A stretch of 64,000 nucleotides of DNA from Mycobacterium sp. IS-1496 (lineage in GTDB: Bacteria; Actinomycetota; Actinomycetes; Mycobacteriales; Mycobacteriaceae). Where the stretch lies: contig NZ_LQIU01000017.1 of assembly GCF_001499995.1 (NCBI RefSeq), forward strand, positions 19,254 through 83,253, read 5' to 3'. Both the position numbers and the translations under genes were made by a program. This document shows, one piece after another, positions 42,197-51,916 of the stretch (position 1 is its first letter; the number at the start of each line of letters is the position of its first letter). The notes under the pieces were generated by a model. It ran no database searches. It was not told the origin of the DNA and worked only from the letters and a program-made list of their open reading frames with translations.

Positions 42197-44664
42197 CGCA
42201 CCGGCACCTGGGGGAGCGGCAGCAGCGGCAGCGACGGTCTGAACTGGCCCTCGGTGGCGGGTTCCCGCCCGTCGTGCCACGGATCGCGGTACGCGTCGAC
42301 GGATCTCTGCATGCGGGCGTCGAGGCCCTCGGCATCCTCGGCGATCGCGGCGCGGATCTTCTCGATGCCGACGCGCGGGACGAACGCGTAGGTGCGCTCC
42401 AGCCAGTTGGCGTTCTCCCGGTAGTACTGCAGGAATCGCCCGGTCATCGTCATCACCTCGTCGGGGGAGTCGACGGTGGCCAGCAGGTCGCCCTTGCGGA
42501 TGTGCGCACCGGCCGCGCCGCCGACGTAGATCTCCCACCGGCCGCCGTCGATCGCGACCACCCCGAGGTCCTTGCACAGCGATTCGGCGCAGTTGCGGGG
42601 GCATCCGGTGACGGCGAGCTTCATCTTCGCCGGGCCGGCCAGCCCCTTGTACCGCTCCTCGATCGCGATGCCCAGCGCCGTCGAGTCGCCGACCCCGTAC
42701 CGGCAGAAGTCGCTGCCCACACAGGTTTTCACGGTGCGGAAGCTCTTGCCGTATGCGTAGCCCGACGGCATGTCCAGATCCGCCCACACCGCAGGCAGAT
42801 CCTCTTTGCGCACCCCCAGCAGGTCGATGCGCTGGCCGCCGGTCAGCTTGATCATCGGGATCGAGTACTTGTCCGCGACGTCGGCGATGCGGCGCAGCTG
42901 CCACGGGTTGGTGACGCCGCCCTTCATCTGCGGCACCACCGAGAAGGTGCCGTCGCGCTGGATGTTGGCGTGCACACGGTCGTTGATGAACCGGGCGTCG
43001 CGTTCGTCGACGAACTCGTCGGCCCACATCATCTCCAGCAGCGACGCCAGGGCCATCTTCGAGCCGGCGTCCTCCCTGCCGTCCGGGGCCAGCGCGGCGA
43101 ACACCGACGACACCGAGTGCAACCGGAGTTCGCGGATGTGGCGCATCAACGTCGGCTTGTCATACGGGACGCCGGGCACGTACCAGGACGCCGACGGATC
43201 CTCGGTGACGGCGCCGTCGGCGGCCCATTCGACGATCTGTCCGACGAGTTCCTTGCACGATCCGCACCCCTTGCCGGCCTTGGTCCTGGCCATCACCCCA
43301 GACACCGACGTCTCGCCGCCACGCACACAGCCCACGAGCGCGGCCTTGGAGACGCCGTTGCAGTTGCACACCTGCGCGTCGTCGGCCAGTTCGGCCACTC
43401 CCACTCCGACGTCGGGGGTGCCGATGTCGAACATCAGCGACACCCGCTCCTCGGGTAGCGGCAACCCGGTGTCGAAGGCCTGGGTCAGGAACGACACCTT
43501 GCTGACGTCGCCGAGAAGCGTTGCGCCGACCAACTTTCCGTCCCGGATGACGATCGTCTTGTACACCCCGTGGCGGGGTTCGGAGTACTGGACGAACTCG
43601 TCGTCGGGCAGTTCGGGCGCCTTGATGCCCATCGCCGCGACGTCGACGCCGGCGACCTTCAGCTTCGTCGCCGTCCGGGAGCCGTGATAGGCCGCCGTCG
43701 GGTCGGTGCCCGTGAGGTGGGCGGCCAGCACGCCCGCCTGCTCCCACAGCGGTGCGACCAGCCCGTACACCTGACCTCGGTGCTGCGCGCACTCACCGAC
43801 CACGTAGATGTGGTCGTCGTCGATGGAGCGCATGTGGTCGTCGACCACGATGGCGCGTTCGACGGTCAGCCCGGCGCGCTGCGCGAGGCCGACGTTGGGT
43901 CGGATCCCGGCCGCGACCACCAGCATGTCGCAGTCGATCTCGGTGCCGTCGGAGAAGGTGATGCCGCACAGTTTCCCGTCTGGGCCGGTGCGCACCTCGG
44001 TGGTGCGCTTCTCCACGTGCACCGTGATGCCGAGGCGTTCCACCGAGCGGCGCAGGATCGCCCCCGCGGTGTCGTCGAGCTGGGCGTTCATCAGCACCGG
44101 CCCGGCGTGCACCACCTCGACGGTCAGGCCGCGGCTCTGCAGGCCCCGTGCGGCCTCGAGCCCCAGCAGGCCGCCGCCGATCACGACCGCCTTCGTCCGG
44201 TGTTCGGCCTCGTGGATCATGCCCATGCAGTCGTCGAGCGTGCGGAAGCCGAACACGCCGTCGGTCAGCGTCTTGTCGTCCGCCCACAGCCCGGTCATCG
44301 GCGGGAAGAAGGACCGGCTCCCGGTGGCCACGATCAGCTCGTCGTAGCGCAGCGCGGTGCCGTCGTCGGCGTGCACCAGGCGGGCGTAGCGGTCGATGCG
44401 CACCACCCGCACCCCGGCGCGCAGGTCGATGCCGTTCTCGGTGTACCAGTCCATGGCGTTCAGGTAGATCTCGGACGTGTCGTCCGCGACCTCCTGGATG
44501 CCGGCCAGCACGTTCGACAGCAGGATGCGGTTGTAGTTGCCGTACGGTTCGTCACCGAACACGGTGATGTCGAGCACGTCGCCGCCGCCGCGGGCCAGGA
44601 TCTCCTCGATGGCGCGCACCCCGGCCATCCCGTTGCCGATGACGACGAGTCGTCTGCGCGTCAT
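42193..44664 (-). CDS. nirB: Assimilatory nitrite reductase large subunit NirB
   Basis: A 823-residue flavo-sirohaem enzyme. The N-terminal FAD/NAD(P)H reductase opens with VVIGNGMAGVRAIEE and has a second dinucleotide loop VIGGGLLGLEAARGL. A BFD-like [2Fe-2S] domain follows (CNCNGVSK, CGSCKELV). The C-terminal nitrite/sulfite reductase part has the [4Fe-4S]/sirohaem cysteines in TCVGSDFCRYG and TGCPRNCAESLC. Six-electron reduction of nitrite to ammonium in the cytoplasm. ATG at 44664 overlaps the stop of the small upstream gene (ATGA). Confidence 0.95.
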   Translation of the reverse strand: MTRRRLVVIGNGMAGVRAIEEILARGGGDVLDITVFGDEPYGNYNRILLSNVLAGIQEVADDTSEIYLNAMDWYTENGIDLRAGVRVVRIDRYARLVHADDGTALRYDELIVATGSRSFFPPMTGLWADDKTLTDGVFGFRTLDDCMGMIHEAEHRTKAVVIGGGLLGLEAARGLQSRGLTVEVVHAGPVLMNAQLDDTAGAILRRSVERLGITVHVEKRTTEVRTGPDGKLCGITFSDGTEIDCDMLVVAAGIRPNVGLAQRAGLTVERAIVVDDHMRSIDDDHIYVVGECAQHRGQVYGLVAPLWEQAGVLAAHLTGTDPTAAYHGSRTATKLKVAGVDVAAMGIKAPELPDDEFVQYSEPRHGVYKTIVIRDGKLVGATLLGDVSKVSFLTQAFDTGLPLPEERVSLMFDIGTPDVGVGVAELADDAQVCNCNGVSKAALVGCVRGGETSVSGVMARTKAGKGCGSCKELVGQIVEWAADGAVTEDPSASWYVPGVPYDKPTLMRHIRELRLHSVSSVFAALAPDGREDAGSKMALASLLEMMWADEFVDERDARFINDRVHANIQRDGTFSVVPQMKGGVTNPWQLRRIADVADKYSIPMIKLTGGQRIDLLGVRKEDLPAVWADLDMPSGYAYGKSFRTVKTCVGSDFCRYGVGDSTALGIAIEERYKGLAGPAKMKLAVTGCPRNCAESLCKDLGVVAIDGGRWEIYVGGAAGAHIRKGDLLATVDSPDEVMTMTGRFLQYYRENANWLERTYAFVPRVGIEKIRAAIAEDAEGLDARMQRSVDAYRDPWHDGREPATEGQFRPSLPLLPLPQVPVR

Positions 44665-45017
44665 CGGATCTCCACCAGGCCCAGGTCGACGATCAGGGTC
44701 CCGGCGCATCCGGCGGGTGCGGCGACGCACAGTTCGAGCACCGTGTCCCCGAGTAGGTCCTCCACCACGCGCAACGCCACGTGGGTGGCGCCCTTGGCCG
44801 CGATCGGGAAGTACCGCATGGGTGTCCCGTCCCGGAACAGCACGACGGTCACCATTTCGCCGGTCGAGTTGCCACCGCGGAAGTACACGGGCTGGGCCAC
44901 CGCCCCGGCCGGTACGACGTACCGCAGTCCGGCGTCGATCGGCATCGGCTTGTCGAGTCCGTTGCCCTCGAAGTCGAAGGCGCCCTGCAGAAAACGGGGT
45001 GTGCTTCCGTCGCTCAT
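44661..45017 (-). CDS. Small protein coupled to NirB, function unknown
   Basis: A 118-residue, probably all-beta cytosolic protein without signal, Cys pair or known motif (MSDGSTPRFLQGAFDFEGNG at the start, RYVVPAGAVAQPVYFRGGN in the middle). It is the first gene of the nirBD operon, coupled to nirB by ATGA, and faces the nitrate reductase gene across a 175-base regulatory gap. The pairing with nirBD and the fused nitrate reductase suggests a dedicated helper, for example in cofactor insertion or complex stability; this is inference. I do not recognise the family with certainty. Confidence 0.8.
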   Translation of the reverse strand: MSDGSTPRFLQGAFDFEGNGLDKPMPIDAGLRYVVPAGAVAQPVYFRGGNSTGEMVTVVLFRDGTPMRYFPIAAKGATHVALRVVEDLLGDTVLELCVAAPAGCAGTLIVDLGLVEIR

Positions 45018-45042
45018 GCCTACGACAAGGTAGGGCGCCGTT

Positions 45043-45058
45043 GTTTCGTGTCAGTTTC
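45043..45058 (-). promoter_or_regulatory. Candidate GlnR box in the nirB-nitrate reductase gap
   Basis: On the minus strand the sequence is GAAAC-TGACAC-GAAAC: two half-sites with a six-base spacer, matching the AC-n9-AC core of actinobacterial GlnR sites (consensus gTnAC-n6-GaAAC) at all but the second base. It is 25 bases upstream of the 118-residue gene start, so either the promoter is close behind it or the site acts on the divergent gene. A weaker match (TAACG-TCAGCG-GAAAC) lies at 45145-45160 on the plus strand. Confidence 0.5.
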
Positions 45059-45192
45059 GTCGGCGAGTCCGGCGTGGGTCGGCGATCCCCACGATGGGCT
45101 CACGGCGTGCCGGCCCCCGCGGTGAGGACCAGTTTTCCTGTCCATAACGTCAGCGGAAACGAACCGGAACAGGCCCGCCCGACGATGGGCGC

Positions 45193-48100
45193 ATGGCCGT
45201 GACCAGGACTGCGTGCTCATACTGCGGGGTGGGTTGCGGTATCGAGGTGCACACCCGCGATGAGGGCGGGCGGCCCGTCATCGCCCGGGTGTCCGGCGAC
45301 CGCTTGCACCCGACCAACGCCGGCCGGTTGTGCACCAAGGGCTCGACACACGCCGAGATGATGAACGCCGCCGACGGTCGGCTGACGTCGGCCCTCGTGC
45401 GGCCCAGCCGCGACGAGGAACCGGTGCCGGCCCCGGTCGACGACGCGATCGCCGAAGCGGGCCGGCGGCTGCGCGCCATCGTCGACGAACACGGACCCGA
45501 TGCGGTCGGGCTGTACGTGTCGGGACAGATGTCGCTGGAAGCGCAGTATCTCGCCACGAAACTGGCGAAGGGGTTCCTGCGCACCCGGTACCTGGAGTCC
45601 AATTCGCGGCTGTGCATGGCCAGCGCGGCCACCGGCTACAAACAGTCGCTGGGCGCCGACGGGCCGCCGGGGTCCTACATCGACTTCGACGTCACCGACC
45701 TGTTCTTCGTCATCGGGTCCAACATGGCGGACTGTCATCCGATCCTCTACCAGCGCATGGTCGATCGGCTCAAGGCGGGCGCCAGGCTCATCGTCGTCGA
45801 TCCGCGCCGCACGGCCACCGCAGACCGGGCCGATCTGTACCTGCCGATCAGGCCGGGCACCGACCTGGCCCTGCTCAACGGGCTGCTGCACCTGCTGGTC
45901 GAGCGCGGCGACATCGACGAGCAGTTCATCGCCGAGCACACCGAGGGCTGGGCCGGCATGCCGGAATTCCTCGCCGACTACGCCCCGTCGCGGGTCGCGG
46001 CGATCACCGGCCTCGACGAAGCCGACCTGCACCGCGCCGCGGCGATGATCGCCGACGCCGGTGACTGGATGACGTGCTGGGCGGTGGGGATGAACCAGAG
46101 CACCCACGGCACCTGGAACACCAACGCGATCTGCAACCTGCACCTGGCCACCGGCGCCATCTGCCGGCCCGGCAGCGGGCCGCTGTCGCTGACCGGACAG
46201 CCCAACGCGATGGGTGGCCGGGAGATGGGCTACATGGGGCCGGGCCTGCCCGGGCAACGCTCCATCGCCTCCGCCGAGGACCGCGCGTTCGTCGAGCAGC
46301 GGTGGGGGCTGCCGCCCGGCACCATCCGCGCCGACGCAGGGCCCGGCGCGGTCGACATGTTCGAGCGGCTGGCCGCCGGCGAGATCAAGGCCTGCTGGAT
46401 CATCTGCACCAACCCGGTGGCGACCATGCCCAACCGCAGGACCACCATCGCCGGCCTGGAGGCCGCCGACCTGGTGATCACCCAGGACGTGTACCGCGAC
46501 ACCGCCACCAACCGGTACGCCGACATCGCGCTGCCCGCCACGCTGTGGGCGGAATCCGATCAGGTCATGGTGAACTCGGACCGCACGCTGACGCTGCTGC
46601 AGCAGGCGGTCCCACCGCCGGGTCACACCCGGCCGGACTGGCAGCTGATCTGCCAGATCGCCGCCGAATTGGGGTTCGGCGAGCACTTCGCCTACTCCGA
46701 CAGCGAACAGATCTTCGACGAGATCCGCGGATTCGGCAACAGCAGAACGGGTTTCGACCTCCGGGGCGCGAACTACCCGCGGCTGCGCGAGACGCCGCTG
46801 CAGTGGCCGGTCCCGCCGGCGGACGCGCCCGGTGGGGACACCGACCGCCACCCGATCCGCTACCTCAACGACGGGGTGAGCCAGGACCTGCACGTCGACG
46901 CGGGCGGTCACCGCCCCCGGCTGGCGTTCCCGACACCGTCACGGCGGGCGGTGTTCTACGCCCGCCCGCACGTCGACGCGGCGGAACTGCCCGACGGCGA
47001 CTACCCGTTCGTCCTCAACACCGGCCGCCTGCCGCACCAGTGGCACACCATGACCAAGACCGGCCGGGTGCGCGCCCTGGTCAAACTCGACGGCCGGCCG
47101 TCGGTGGAGGTCCACCCGCACGACGCCGAAGCGCTCGGCGTCGTCGACGGACAGTCGGTCGAACTGACCTCGCGACGCGGACGCGCGGTGCTGCCCGCCG
47201 TGGTGAGCGGCCGGGTGATGCCCGGAAACTGTTTCGTGCCCTTTCATTTCAACGATGAACACGGCGAGTACCTCACCGTCAACGCGTTGACCAACGACGC
47301 CGTCGACCCCGACTCGCTGCAACCGGAGTTCAAGGTGTGCGCGGTGGCACTGCGGCCGGTGCAGACCGTCTCCGCACCCACGCAGGCGCAGCGGGACCCG
47401 GCGCCGGAACCCGCGGCCTCCGACGGCCCGCTCGTGCTGTGGGCGTCGCAGACCGGCACCGCCGAGGACTTCGCCACCGACGTGGCGGCGCGCCTGCCCG
47501 GGTCCCAGCTGGTCACCATGGACGAGCTGCCGCTGCCCAGGTTGGCCGAGGCGCGCGACATCGTGGTCATCACCAGCACCTTCGGCGACGGCGGCCCGCC
47601 CGACAACGGCGCGGACTTCTTCGACCGGCTGCAGGGTCCGGACGCGCCGAAGCTGGACCGCGTCCGCTTCGCGGTGCTGGGCATCGGCGACCGGTCCTAC
47701 AGCGACTTCTGCGGGCACGCCCGTTCGCTGGACGGGCGGCTGGCCTCCCTGGGCGCCACGCGGATGCTCGAACGGGTCGACTGCGAAGCCTACGACCAGG
47801 AGCGGATGGAGGACTGGGCGCAGCGGATGACTCACCTGCTGAACCCGGACGGCACCGACTCCGTTGGCGGCGGGATCACCACGAGACGGCGGACCACGAC
47901 CGTCGCCGAACCGTTCACCCGGACCCGGCCGCTGCTGGCGCCCCTGTCCCGCAACACGCTGCTCACCCCCTCGGGATCGCGAAAAGAGGTGCGCCACTTC
48001 GGCTTCGACATCTCCGAATACGACGCCACCTACGCTGCGGGCGATTCACTGGGGGTGTACGCCACCAACAGCACGGCGGCCGTCGAGGCCTGGCTCGCCG

Positions 48101-49020
48101 CCACCGGCCTCGACGGCTCGCAGCGCGTCGACGTCGACGGCGCCGAACACAGTCTGCGTGACGCGCTGGCGGTCAGCTACGACTTCTGCCGCGTCACCCC
48201 GGATCTCATGCGCTTCGTGGCCGAGCGGTGCCGAGACCGGGCGGCGGCCAAGAGACTGCGGACGGCGCGCGCGGATCTGGACGCCTGGCTGGCCGACCGC
48301 AACGGCCTCGACGTGGTGCGCGAGTTCGACGTCCGCGCCGATCCGCAGCAGTGGCAGGAGGTGCTGGTGCGGCTGACCCCGCGGCAGTACTCCATCTGCA
48401 GCAGTCCGCTCGTCAGCCCGCGTGAGGTGCAGTTGACGGTGTCGGTGGTGCGCTACCGCGGCAGCGACGGCGGTGCGCGCGGGGGAGTGGCGAGCACGTT
48501 CCTGGCCGACCGCGCCGCCACACCGGTTCCGGTGTTCCTGCAACGCTCCCCGCACTTCCGGCCGCCCCGCGACGGTGACGCCCCGATGATCATGGTCGGT
48601 CCTGGCACCGGCATCGCCCCGTTCCGGGCGTTCCTGCAGGAGCGCCGCGCCCTCGGCCACACCGGGGACAACTGGCTGTTCTTCGGCGACCGTCACCGCG
48701 ACGAGAACTTCTACTACCGTGACGATCTCGAGGACATGGTCACCGACGGTTTCCTGCGGCTGGACCTGGCGTTCTCACGCGATCAACCGAAGCCGGTGTA
48801 CGTCCAGCACAGGATGCTCGAACACGGTGCGCAAGTGTGGGGCTGGCTGGAGCGCGGCGCGCACCTCTACGTCTGCGGTGACGCCGCCCGGATGGCCAAG
48901 GACGTCGACGCGGCCCTGACCGCGATCATCAGGAAGTACGGCCGCATGCCGGAATCGGCTGCGCGCGAATACAAGAAGACCCTGGTAGCGCAGAAGCGCT
49001 ACCTGCGCGACGTGTACTGA
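45193..49020 (+). CDS. Assimilatory nitrate reductase fused to flavodoxin and FAD/NADPH reductase (NasN-type)
   Basis: A 1275-residue fusion. Residues 1 to about 700 are a bis-MGD molybdoenzyme with an N-terminal [4Fe-4S] cluster (C8, C11, C15, C47) and the Cys in SNSRLCMASAA expected to bind Mo. Residues about 745-885 are a flavodoxin (LVLWASQTGTAEDFA; TSTFGDGGPPDNG). From about 900 a CysJ/cytochrome P450 reductase module follows, with the FAD motif RQYSICSSP near 1064 and the NADPH loop GPGTGIAPFRAFL near 1136, ending YLRDVY. It should pass NADPH electrons through FMN and FAD to nitrate in one chain. M. smegmatis NasN has this design. Divergent from nirBD, which takes the nitrite onwards. 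Confidence 0.92.
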   Translation: MAVTRTACSYCGVGCGIEVHTRDEGGRPVIARVSGDRLHPTNAGRLCTKGSTHAEMMNAADGRLTSALVRPSRDEEPVPAPVDDAIAEAGRRLRAIVDEHGPDAVGLYVSGQMSLEAQYLATKLAKGFLRTRYLESNSRLCMASAATGYKQSLGADGPPGSYIDFDVTDLFFVIGSNMADCHPILYQRMVDRLKAGARLIVVDPRRTATADRADLYLPIRPGTDLALLNGLLHLLVERGDIDEQFIAEHTEGWAGMPEFLADYAPSRVAAITGLDEADLHRAAAMIADAGDWMTCWAVGMNQSTHGTWNTNAICNLHLATGAICRPGSGPLSLTGQPNAMGGREMGYMGPGLPGQRSIASAEDRAFVEQRWGLPPGTIRADAGPGAVDMFERLAAGEIKACWIICTNPVATMPNRRTTIAGLEAADLVITQDVYRDTATNRYADIALPATLWAESDQVMVNSDRTLTLLQQAVPPPGHTRPDWQLICQIAAELGFGEHFAYSDSEQIFDEIRGFGNSRTGFDLRGANYPRLRETPLQWPVPPADAPGGDTDRHPIRYLNDGVSQDLHVDAGGHRPRLAFPTPSRRAVFYARPHVDAAELPDGDYPFVLNTGRLPHQWHTMTKTGRVRALVKLDGRPSVEVHPHDAEALGVVDGQSVELTSRRGRAVLPAVVSGRVMPGNCFVPFHFNDEHGEYLTVNALTNDAVDPDSLQPEFKVCAVALRPVQTVSAPTQAQRDPAPEPAASDGPLVLWASQTGTAEDFATDVAARLPGSQLVTMDELPLPRLAEARDIVVITSTFGDGGPPDNGADFFDRLQGPDAPKLDRVRFAVLGIGDRSYSDFCGHARSLDGRLASLGATRMLERVDCEAYDQERMEDWAQRMTHLLNPDGTDSVGGGITTRRRTTTVAEPFTRTRPLLAPLSRNTLLTPSGSRKEVRHFGFDISEYDATYAAGDSLGVYATNSTAAVEAWLAATGLDGSQRVDVDGAEHSLRDALAVSYDFCRVTPDLMRFVAERCRDRAAAKRLRTARADLDAWLADRNGLDVVREFDVRADPQQWQEVLVRLTPRQYSICSSPLVSPREVQLTVSVVRYRGSDGGARGGVASTFLADRAATPVPVFLQRSPHFRPPRDGDAPMIMVGPGTGIAPFRAFLQERRALGHTGDNWLFFGDRHRDENFYYRDDLEDMVTDGFLRLDLAFSRDQPKPVYVQHRMLEHGAQVWGWLERGAHLYVCGDAARMAKDVDAALTAIIRKYGRMPESAAREYKKTLVAQKRYLRDVY

Positions 49021-49024
49021 GGCA

Positions 49025-50227
49025 CTACGCCGACGCCTCCTCGGCGAGGTAGCGGTCGTGCTCGGCGTGGGCGCGGCGCAGGAGGTCCATGAGGTCGTCC
49101 TCGCGGCGGATCATGGCGCGGTACTTGGGCGGCATCTCCTTGATCTGCTGCTCCTCTGCACACAGCTTCGCGAAGGCCTTCTCGCGTTCGGCGGCGTCCT
49201 CTCCGTAGTACGCCTTGTCCAGATAGGTCTTGGCGTGTCGCTGGGCATTGCCGATCGCGTTCTTGACCCGGCCCTTGGGGGACATGAGCGACGCGACGGT
49301 GGTGCCCACCAGCAGCGCGATGATCACGCCGAGCGACACCGGTGTGCTGACCTCGGCGACGTCGACGGGTTCACCGCTGTTGACGAACGGCACGTTGTTC
49401 TCGTGCAGCGCGTGCAGGAACAGCTTGACGCCGATGAAGGCCAGGATCGCCGCCAGCCCGTAGTGCAGGTAGATCAGGCGGTCCAGGAGTCCGTCGATGA
49501 GGAAGTACAGCTGGCGAAGACCCAGCAGGCTGAACGCGGTGGCGGTGAAGACGATGTACACGTCCTGGGTGAGGCCGAAGATCGCCGGGATCGAGTCGAG
49601 GGCGAACAGCAGATCGGTGCCGCCGATCGCGACCATCACCAGCAGCATCGGCGTCAGCATGCGCTTGCCGTTCTGGACGGTGACCAGTTTGTCGCCGTCG
49701 TAGTCGTCGGTGGTGCGCAGGAACCGCCGCGCCAGCCGGATCACCATGTTGTTCGCGCCGCGGTCGTCGTCGTCGGAGGGTTTGATCAGCTGGCCGGCGG
49801 TGAGCAGCAGGGCCAGCCCGAACAGGTAGAACACCCACGCGAAGGCGTTGATCAGCGCCGCCCCGACGAAGATCAGCCCGGTGCGGGCGATGAGCGCGAA
49901 CACGATGCCGAACAGCAGCACCTTCTGCTGGTCGGCGCGCGGCACCGCGAAGCTGCCGATGATCACCAGGAACACGAACAGGTTGTCCACCGACAACGCC
50001 TTCTCGGTGACGTACCCGGCGAAGTACTCCAGTCCGGGGTCGGTGCCACCGAAGACCGTCACTCCGAGGCCGAACACGATCGCGATACCGACGTAGAACG
50101 CCGACCAGATCGCGGCCTCGCGCAACGTCGGGATGTGCGCCTTGCGGACGTGGAAGAAGAAGTCGAACAGGACGAGGGCGACGATGACGGCGATGGTCAG
50201 CGCCCAGAGCGCCGGGGAGACGTTCAT
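49025..50227 (-). CDS. TerC/Alx family integral membrane protein
   Basis: A 400-residue TerC-family protein with about nine helices. Family motifs with membrane aspartates are ALSVDNLFVFLVI and GGTDLLFALDSIPAIFG. Between two helices is a soluble loop with DDDDRGANN, and the C-terminal 90 residues are a charged cytosolic extension, longer than in E. coli Alx (321 residues). Family members are tied to manganese export or loading of metals onto exoenzymes and to tellurite resistance. Four bases from the nitrate reductase stop, in convergent orientation. No Mn riboswitch was recognised upstream. Confidence 0.92.
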   Translation of the reverse strand: MNVSPALWALTIAVIVALVLFDFFFHVRKAHIPTLREAAIWSAFYVGIAIVFGLGVTVFGGTDPGLEYFAGYVTEKALSVDNLFVFLVIIGSFAVPRADQQKVLLFGIVFALIARTGLIFVGAALINAFAWVFYLFGLALLLTAGQLIKPSDDDDRGANNMVIRLARRFLRTTDDYDGDKLVTVQNGKRMLTPMLLVMVAIGGTDLLFALDSIPAIFGLTQDVYIVFTATAFSLLGLRQLYFLIDGLLDRLIYLHYGLAAILAFIGVKLFLHALHENNVPFVNSGEPVDVAEVSTPVSLGVIIALLVGTTVASLMSPKGRVKNAIGNAQRHAKTYLDKAYYGEDAAEREKAFAKLCAEEQQIKEMPPKYRAMIRREDDLMDLLRRAHAEHDRYLAEEASA

Positions 50228-50340
50228 CGGGCGTCGGCCAATCGCGTCGGGGCAGTGGGCATGGGCGGAGTGTTCCCACTACAGGGCCCGGCCACGCGTC
50301 GCGGTTCCGGGTAAGTCGCGGCCTCTGTGCGCAGAAAGGC

Positions 50341-50378
50341 GATGGGCCCCCGGCTTCGTCAGAAGCTGGGGGCCCATC
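50341..50378 (-). terminator. Hairpin terminator downstream of tRNA-Leu
   Basis: A 17-base stem (50341-50357 with 50362-50378, one G-T pair) with loop GTCA lies 12 bases past the tRNA 3' end. On the minus strand it is followed by GCCTTTCT, a weak T-run. It ends tRNA transcription before terC. The rest of the gap to terC (50228-50340) shows nothing I can name. Confidence 0.7.
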
Positions 50379-50390
50379 GGCTCTCGCCGG

Positions 50391-50476
50391 TGTCCGAGGG
50401 GGGACTTGAACCCCCACGCCCGTTAATAGGGCACTAGCACCTCAAGCTAGCGCGTCTGCCATTCCGCCACTCGGAC
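50391..50476 (-). tRNA. tRNA-Leu (GAG)
   Basis: An 86-base tRNA with acceptor arm GTCCGAG/CTCGGAC and discriminator A, a D arm with TGGC..., an anticodon stem CTAGC/GCTAG closing the loop TTGAGGT (anticodon GAG, reading CUC/CUU), a long class II variable arm as expected for leucine, and the T arm with GGTTCAAGTCC. The 3' CCA is not encoded in full (CCG follows). Confidence 0.97.
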
Positions 50477-50553
50477 CCGTCCCACGTCCCGCGTGGGCAG
50501 CTAAGGCTATCGGATCAGGCAGCCCGAACCCAAACCCGGTGTCCCTGGTACGA

Positions 50554-51888
50554 ATGGTGGTTGTGACAGGACCCGCGGATGAGGTGGTCGAACTCGTCAG
50601 CTCGCTGATTCGCTTCGACACCTCCAACACCGGAGACCCGGCCACGACCAAGGGTGAGGGCGACTGTGCCCGGTGGGTGGCTGCCCAACTCACCGAGGTC
50701 GGCTACGAGTGCGAGTACCTCGACGCGGGCGCGCCGAATCGGGGCAACGTCTTCGCCCGCCTGCCCGGCGCGGACCCGTCGCGCGGCGCGCTGATGATTC
50801 ACGGCCACCTCGACGTGGTACCCGCCGAACCGGCCGACTGGAGCGTGCACCCCTTCTCCGGCGCGGTGTCCGACGGGTACGTCTGGGGCCGCGGCGCGGT
50901 CGACATGAAGGACATGTGCGGGATGATGATCGCCGTCGCCCGCCACTTCAAACGCGCAGGCATCGTCCCGCCGCGCGATCTGGTGTTCGCCTTCGTCTCC
51001 GACGAGGAGCACGGCGGCACCTACGGCGCCAACTGGCTGGTGGACAACCGGCCGGACCTGTTCGAGGGCGTGACCGAGGCGATCGGTGAGGTCGGCGGGT
51101 TCTCACTCACGGTGCCGCGCCGCGACGGCGGGGAACGCCGCCTCTACCTCATCGAGACGGCCGAGAAGGGTCTGTCGTGGATGCGGCTCACCGCGCGCGG
51201 CCGCGCCGGGCACGGTTCGATGGTGCACGACGACAACGCGGTCACCGCGGTCGCCGAAGCCGTCGCCAAACTCGGGCGCCACCGGTTCCCGCTGGTGCTC
51301 TCCGACACCGTGCAGCAGTTCCTGACCGCGGTCGCCGAGGAGACGGGGTATTCGTTCGACGTCGACTCCCCGGATCTCGAGGGGTCCATCGCCAAGCTGG
51401 GCGGCATCGCCCGCATCGTCGGCGCGACGCTGCGCGACACCGCCAACCCGACGATGCTCAAGGCGGGCTACAAGGCCAACGTCATCCCGCAGACCGCGGA
51501 GGCCATGGTGGACTGCCGGGTGCTGCCGGGGCGCAAGGAGGCGTTCGAACGCGAGGTCGACGCGCTGATCGGACCCGACGTGGTTCGCTCGTGGGAACGC
51601 GACCTGCCGTCGTACGAGACGACCTTCGACGGTGACCTCGTCGACCAGATGAACGCCTCACTGCTGGCGCTGGACCCCGACGCCCGCACGGTGCCCTACA
51701 TGCTCTCCGGCGGTACGGACGCAAAATCGTTCCAGCGGTTGGGCATTCGCTGTTTCGGGTTCATCCCGCTGCGGCTGCCGCCGGAACTCGACTTCGCCGC
51801 CCTGTTCCACGGCATCGACGAACGGGTACCCGTCGACGCACTCGAATTCGGGGCGCAGGTTCTGCAACACTTTCTCGAGCACTGCTGA
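50554..51888 (+). CDS. M20 family metallopeptidase (Rv2141c-like)
   Basis: A 444-residue di-zinc peptidase/deacylase of the M20/ArgE/DapE type. Metal motifs are [21 protein letters not shown] and [10 protein letters not shown], with the dimerisation (lid) domain beginning near [12 protein letters not shown] and the last ligand in [10 protein letters not shown]. tuberculosis calls the orthologue Rv2141c, sometimes dapE2, but the substrate is not established. Starts are ambiguous: GTG 50539, ATG 50554 or GTG 50563; I chose the ATG. It runs divergently from tRNA-Leu, 77 bases away. Confidence 0.9.
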   Translation: MVVVTGPADEVVELVSSLIRFDTSNTGDPATTKGEGDCARWVAAQLTEVGYECEYLDAGAPNRGNVFARLPGADPSRGALMIHGHLDVVPAEPADWSVHPFSGAVSDGYVWGRGAVDMKDMCGMMIAVARHFKRAGIVPPRDLVFAFVSDEEHGGTYGANWLVDNRPDLFEGVTEAIGEVGGFSLTVPRRDGGERRLYLIETAEKGLSWMRLTARGRAGHGSMVHDDNAVTAVAEAVAKLGRHRFPLVLSDTVQQFLTAVAEETGYSFDVDSPDLEGSIAKLGGIARIVGATLRDTANPTMLKAGYKANVIPQTAEAMVDCRVLPGRKEAFEREVDALIGPDVVRSWERDLPSYETTFDGDLVDQMNASLLALDPDARTVPYMLSGGTDAKSFQRLGIRCFGFIPLRLPPELDFAALFHGIDERVPVDALEFGAQVLQHFLEHC

Positions 51889-51916
51889 GCGGTTCCCATC
51901 CACGCGAAAGGACATC

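Noticed and set aside
50228..50340. Possible yybP-ykoY manganese riboswitch upstream of terC
   Set aside because: The conserved core of that riboswitch could not be found on the minus strand; only unstructured GC-rich sequence is seen.
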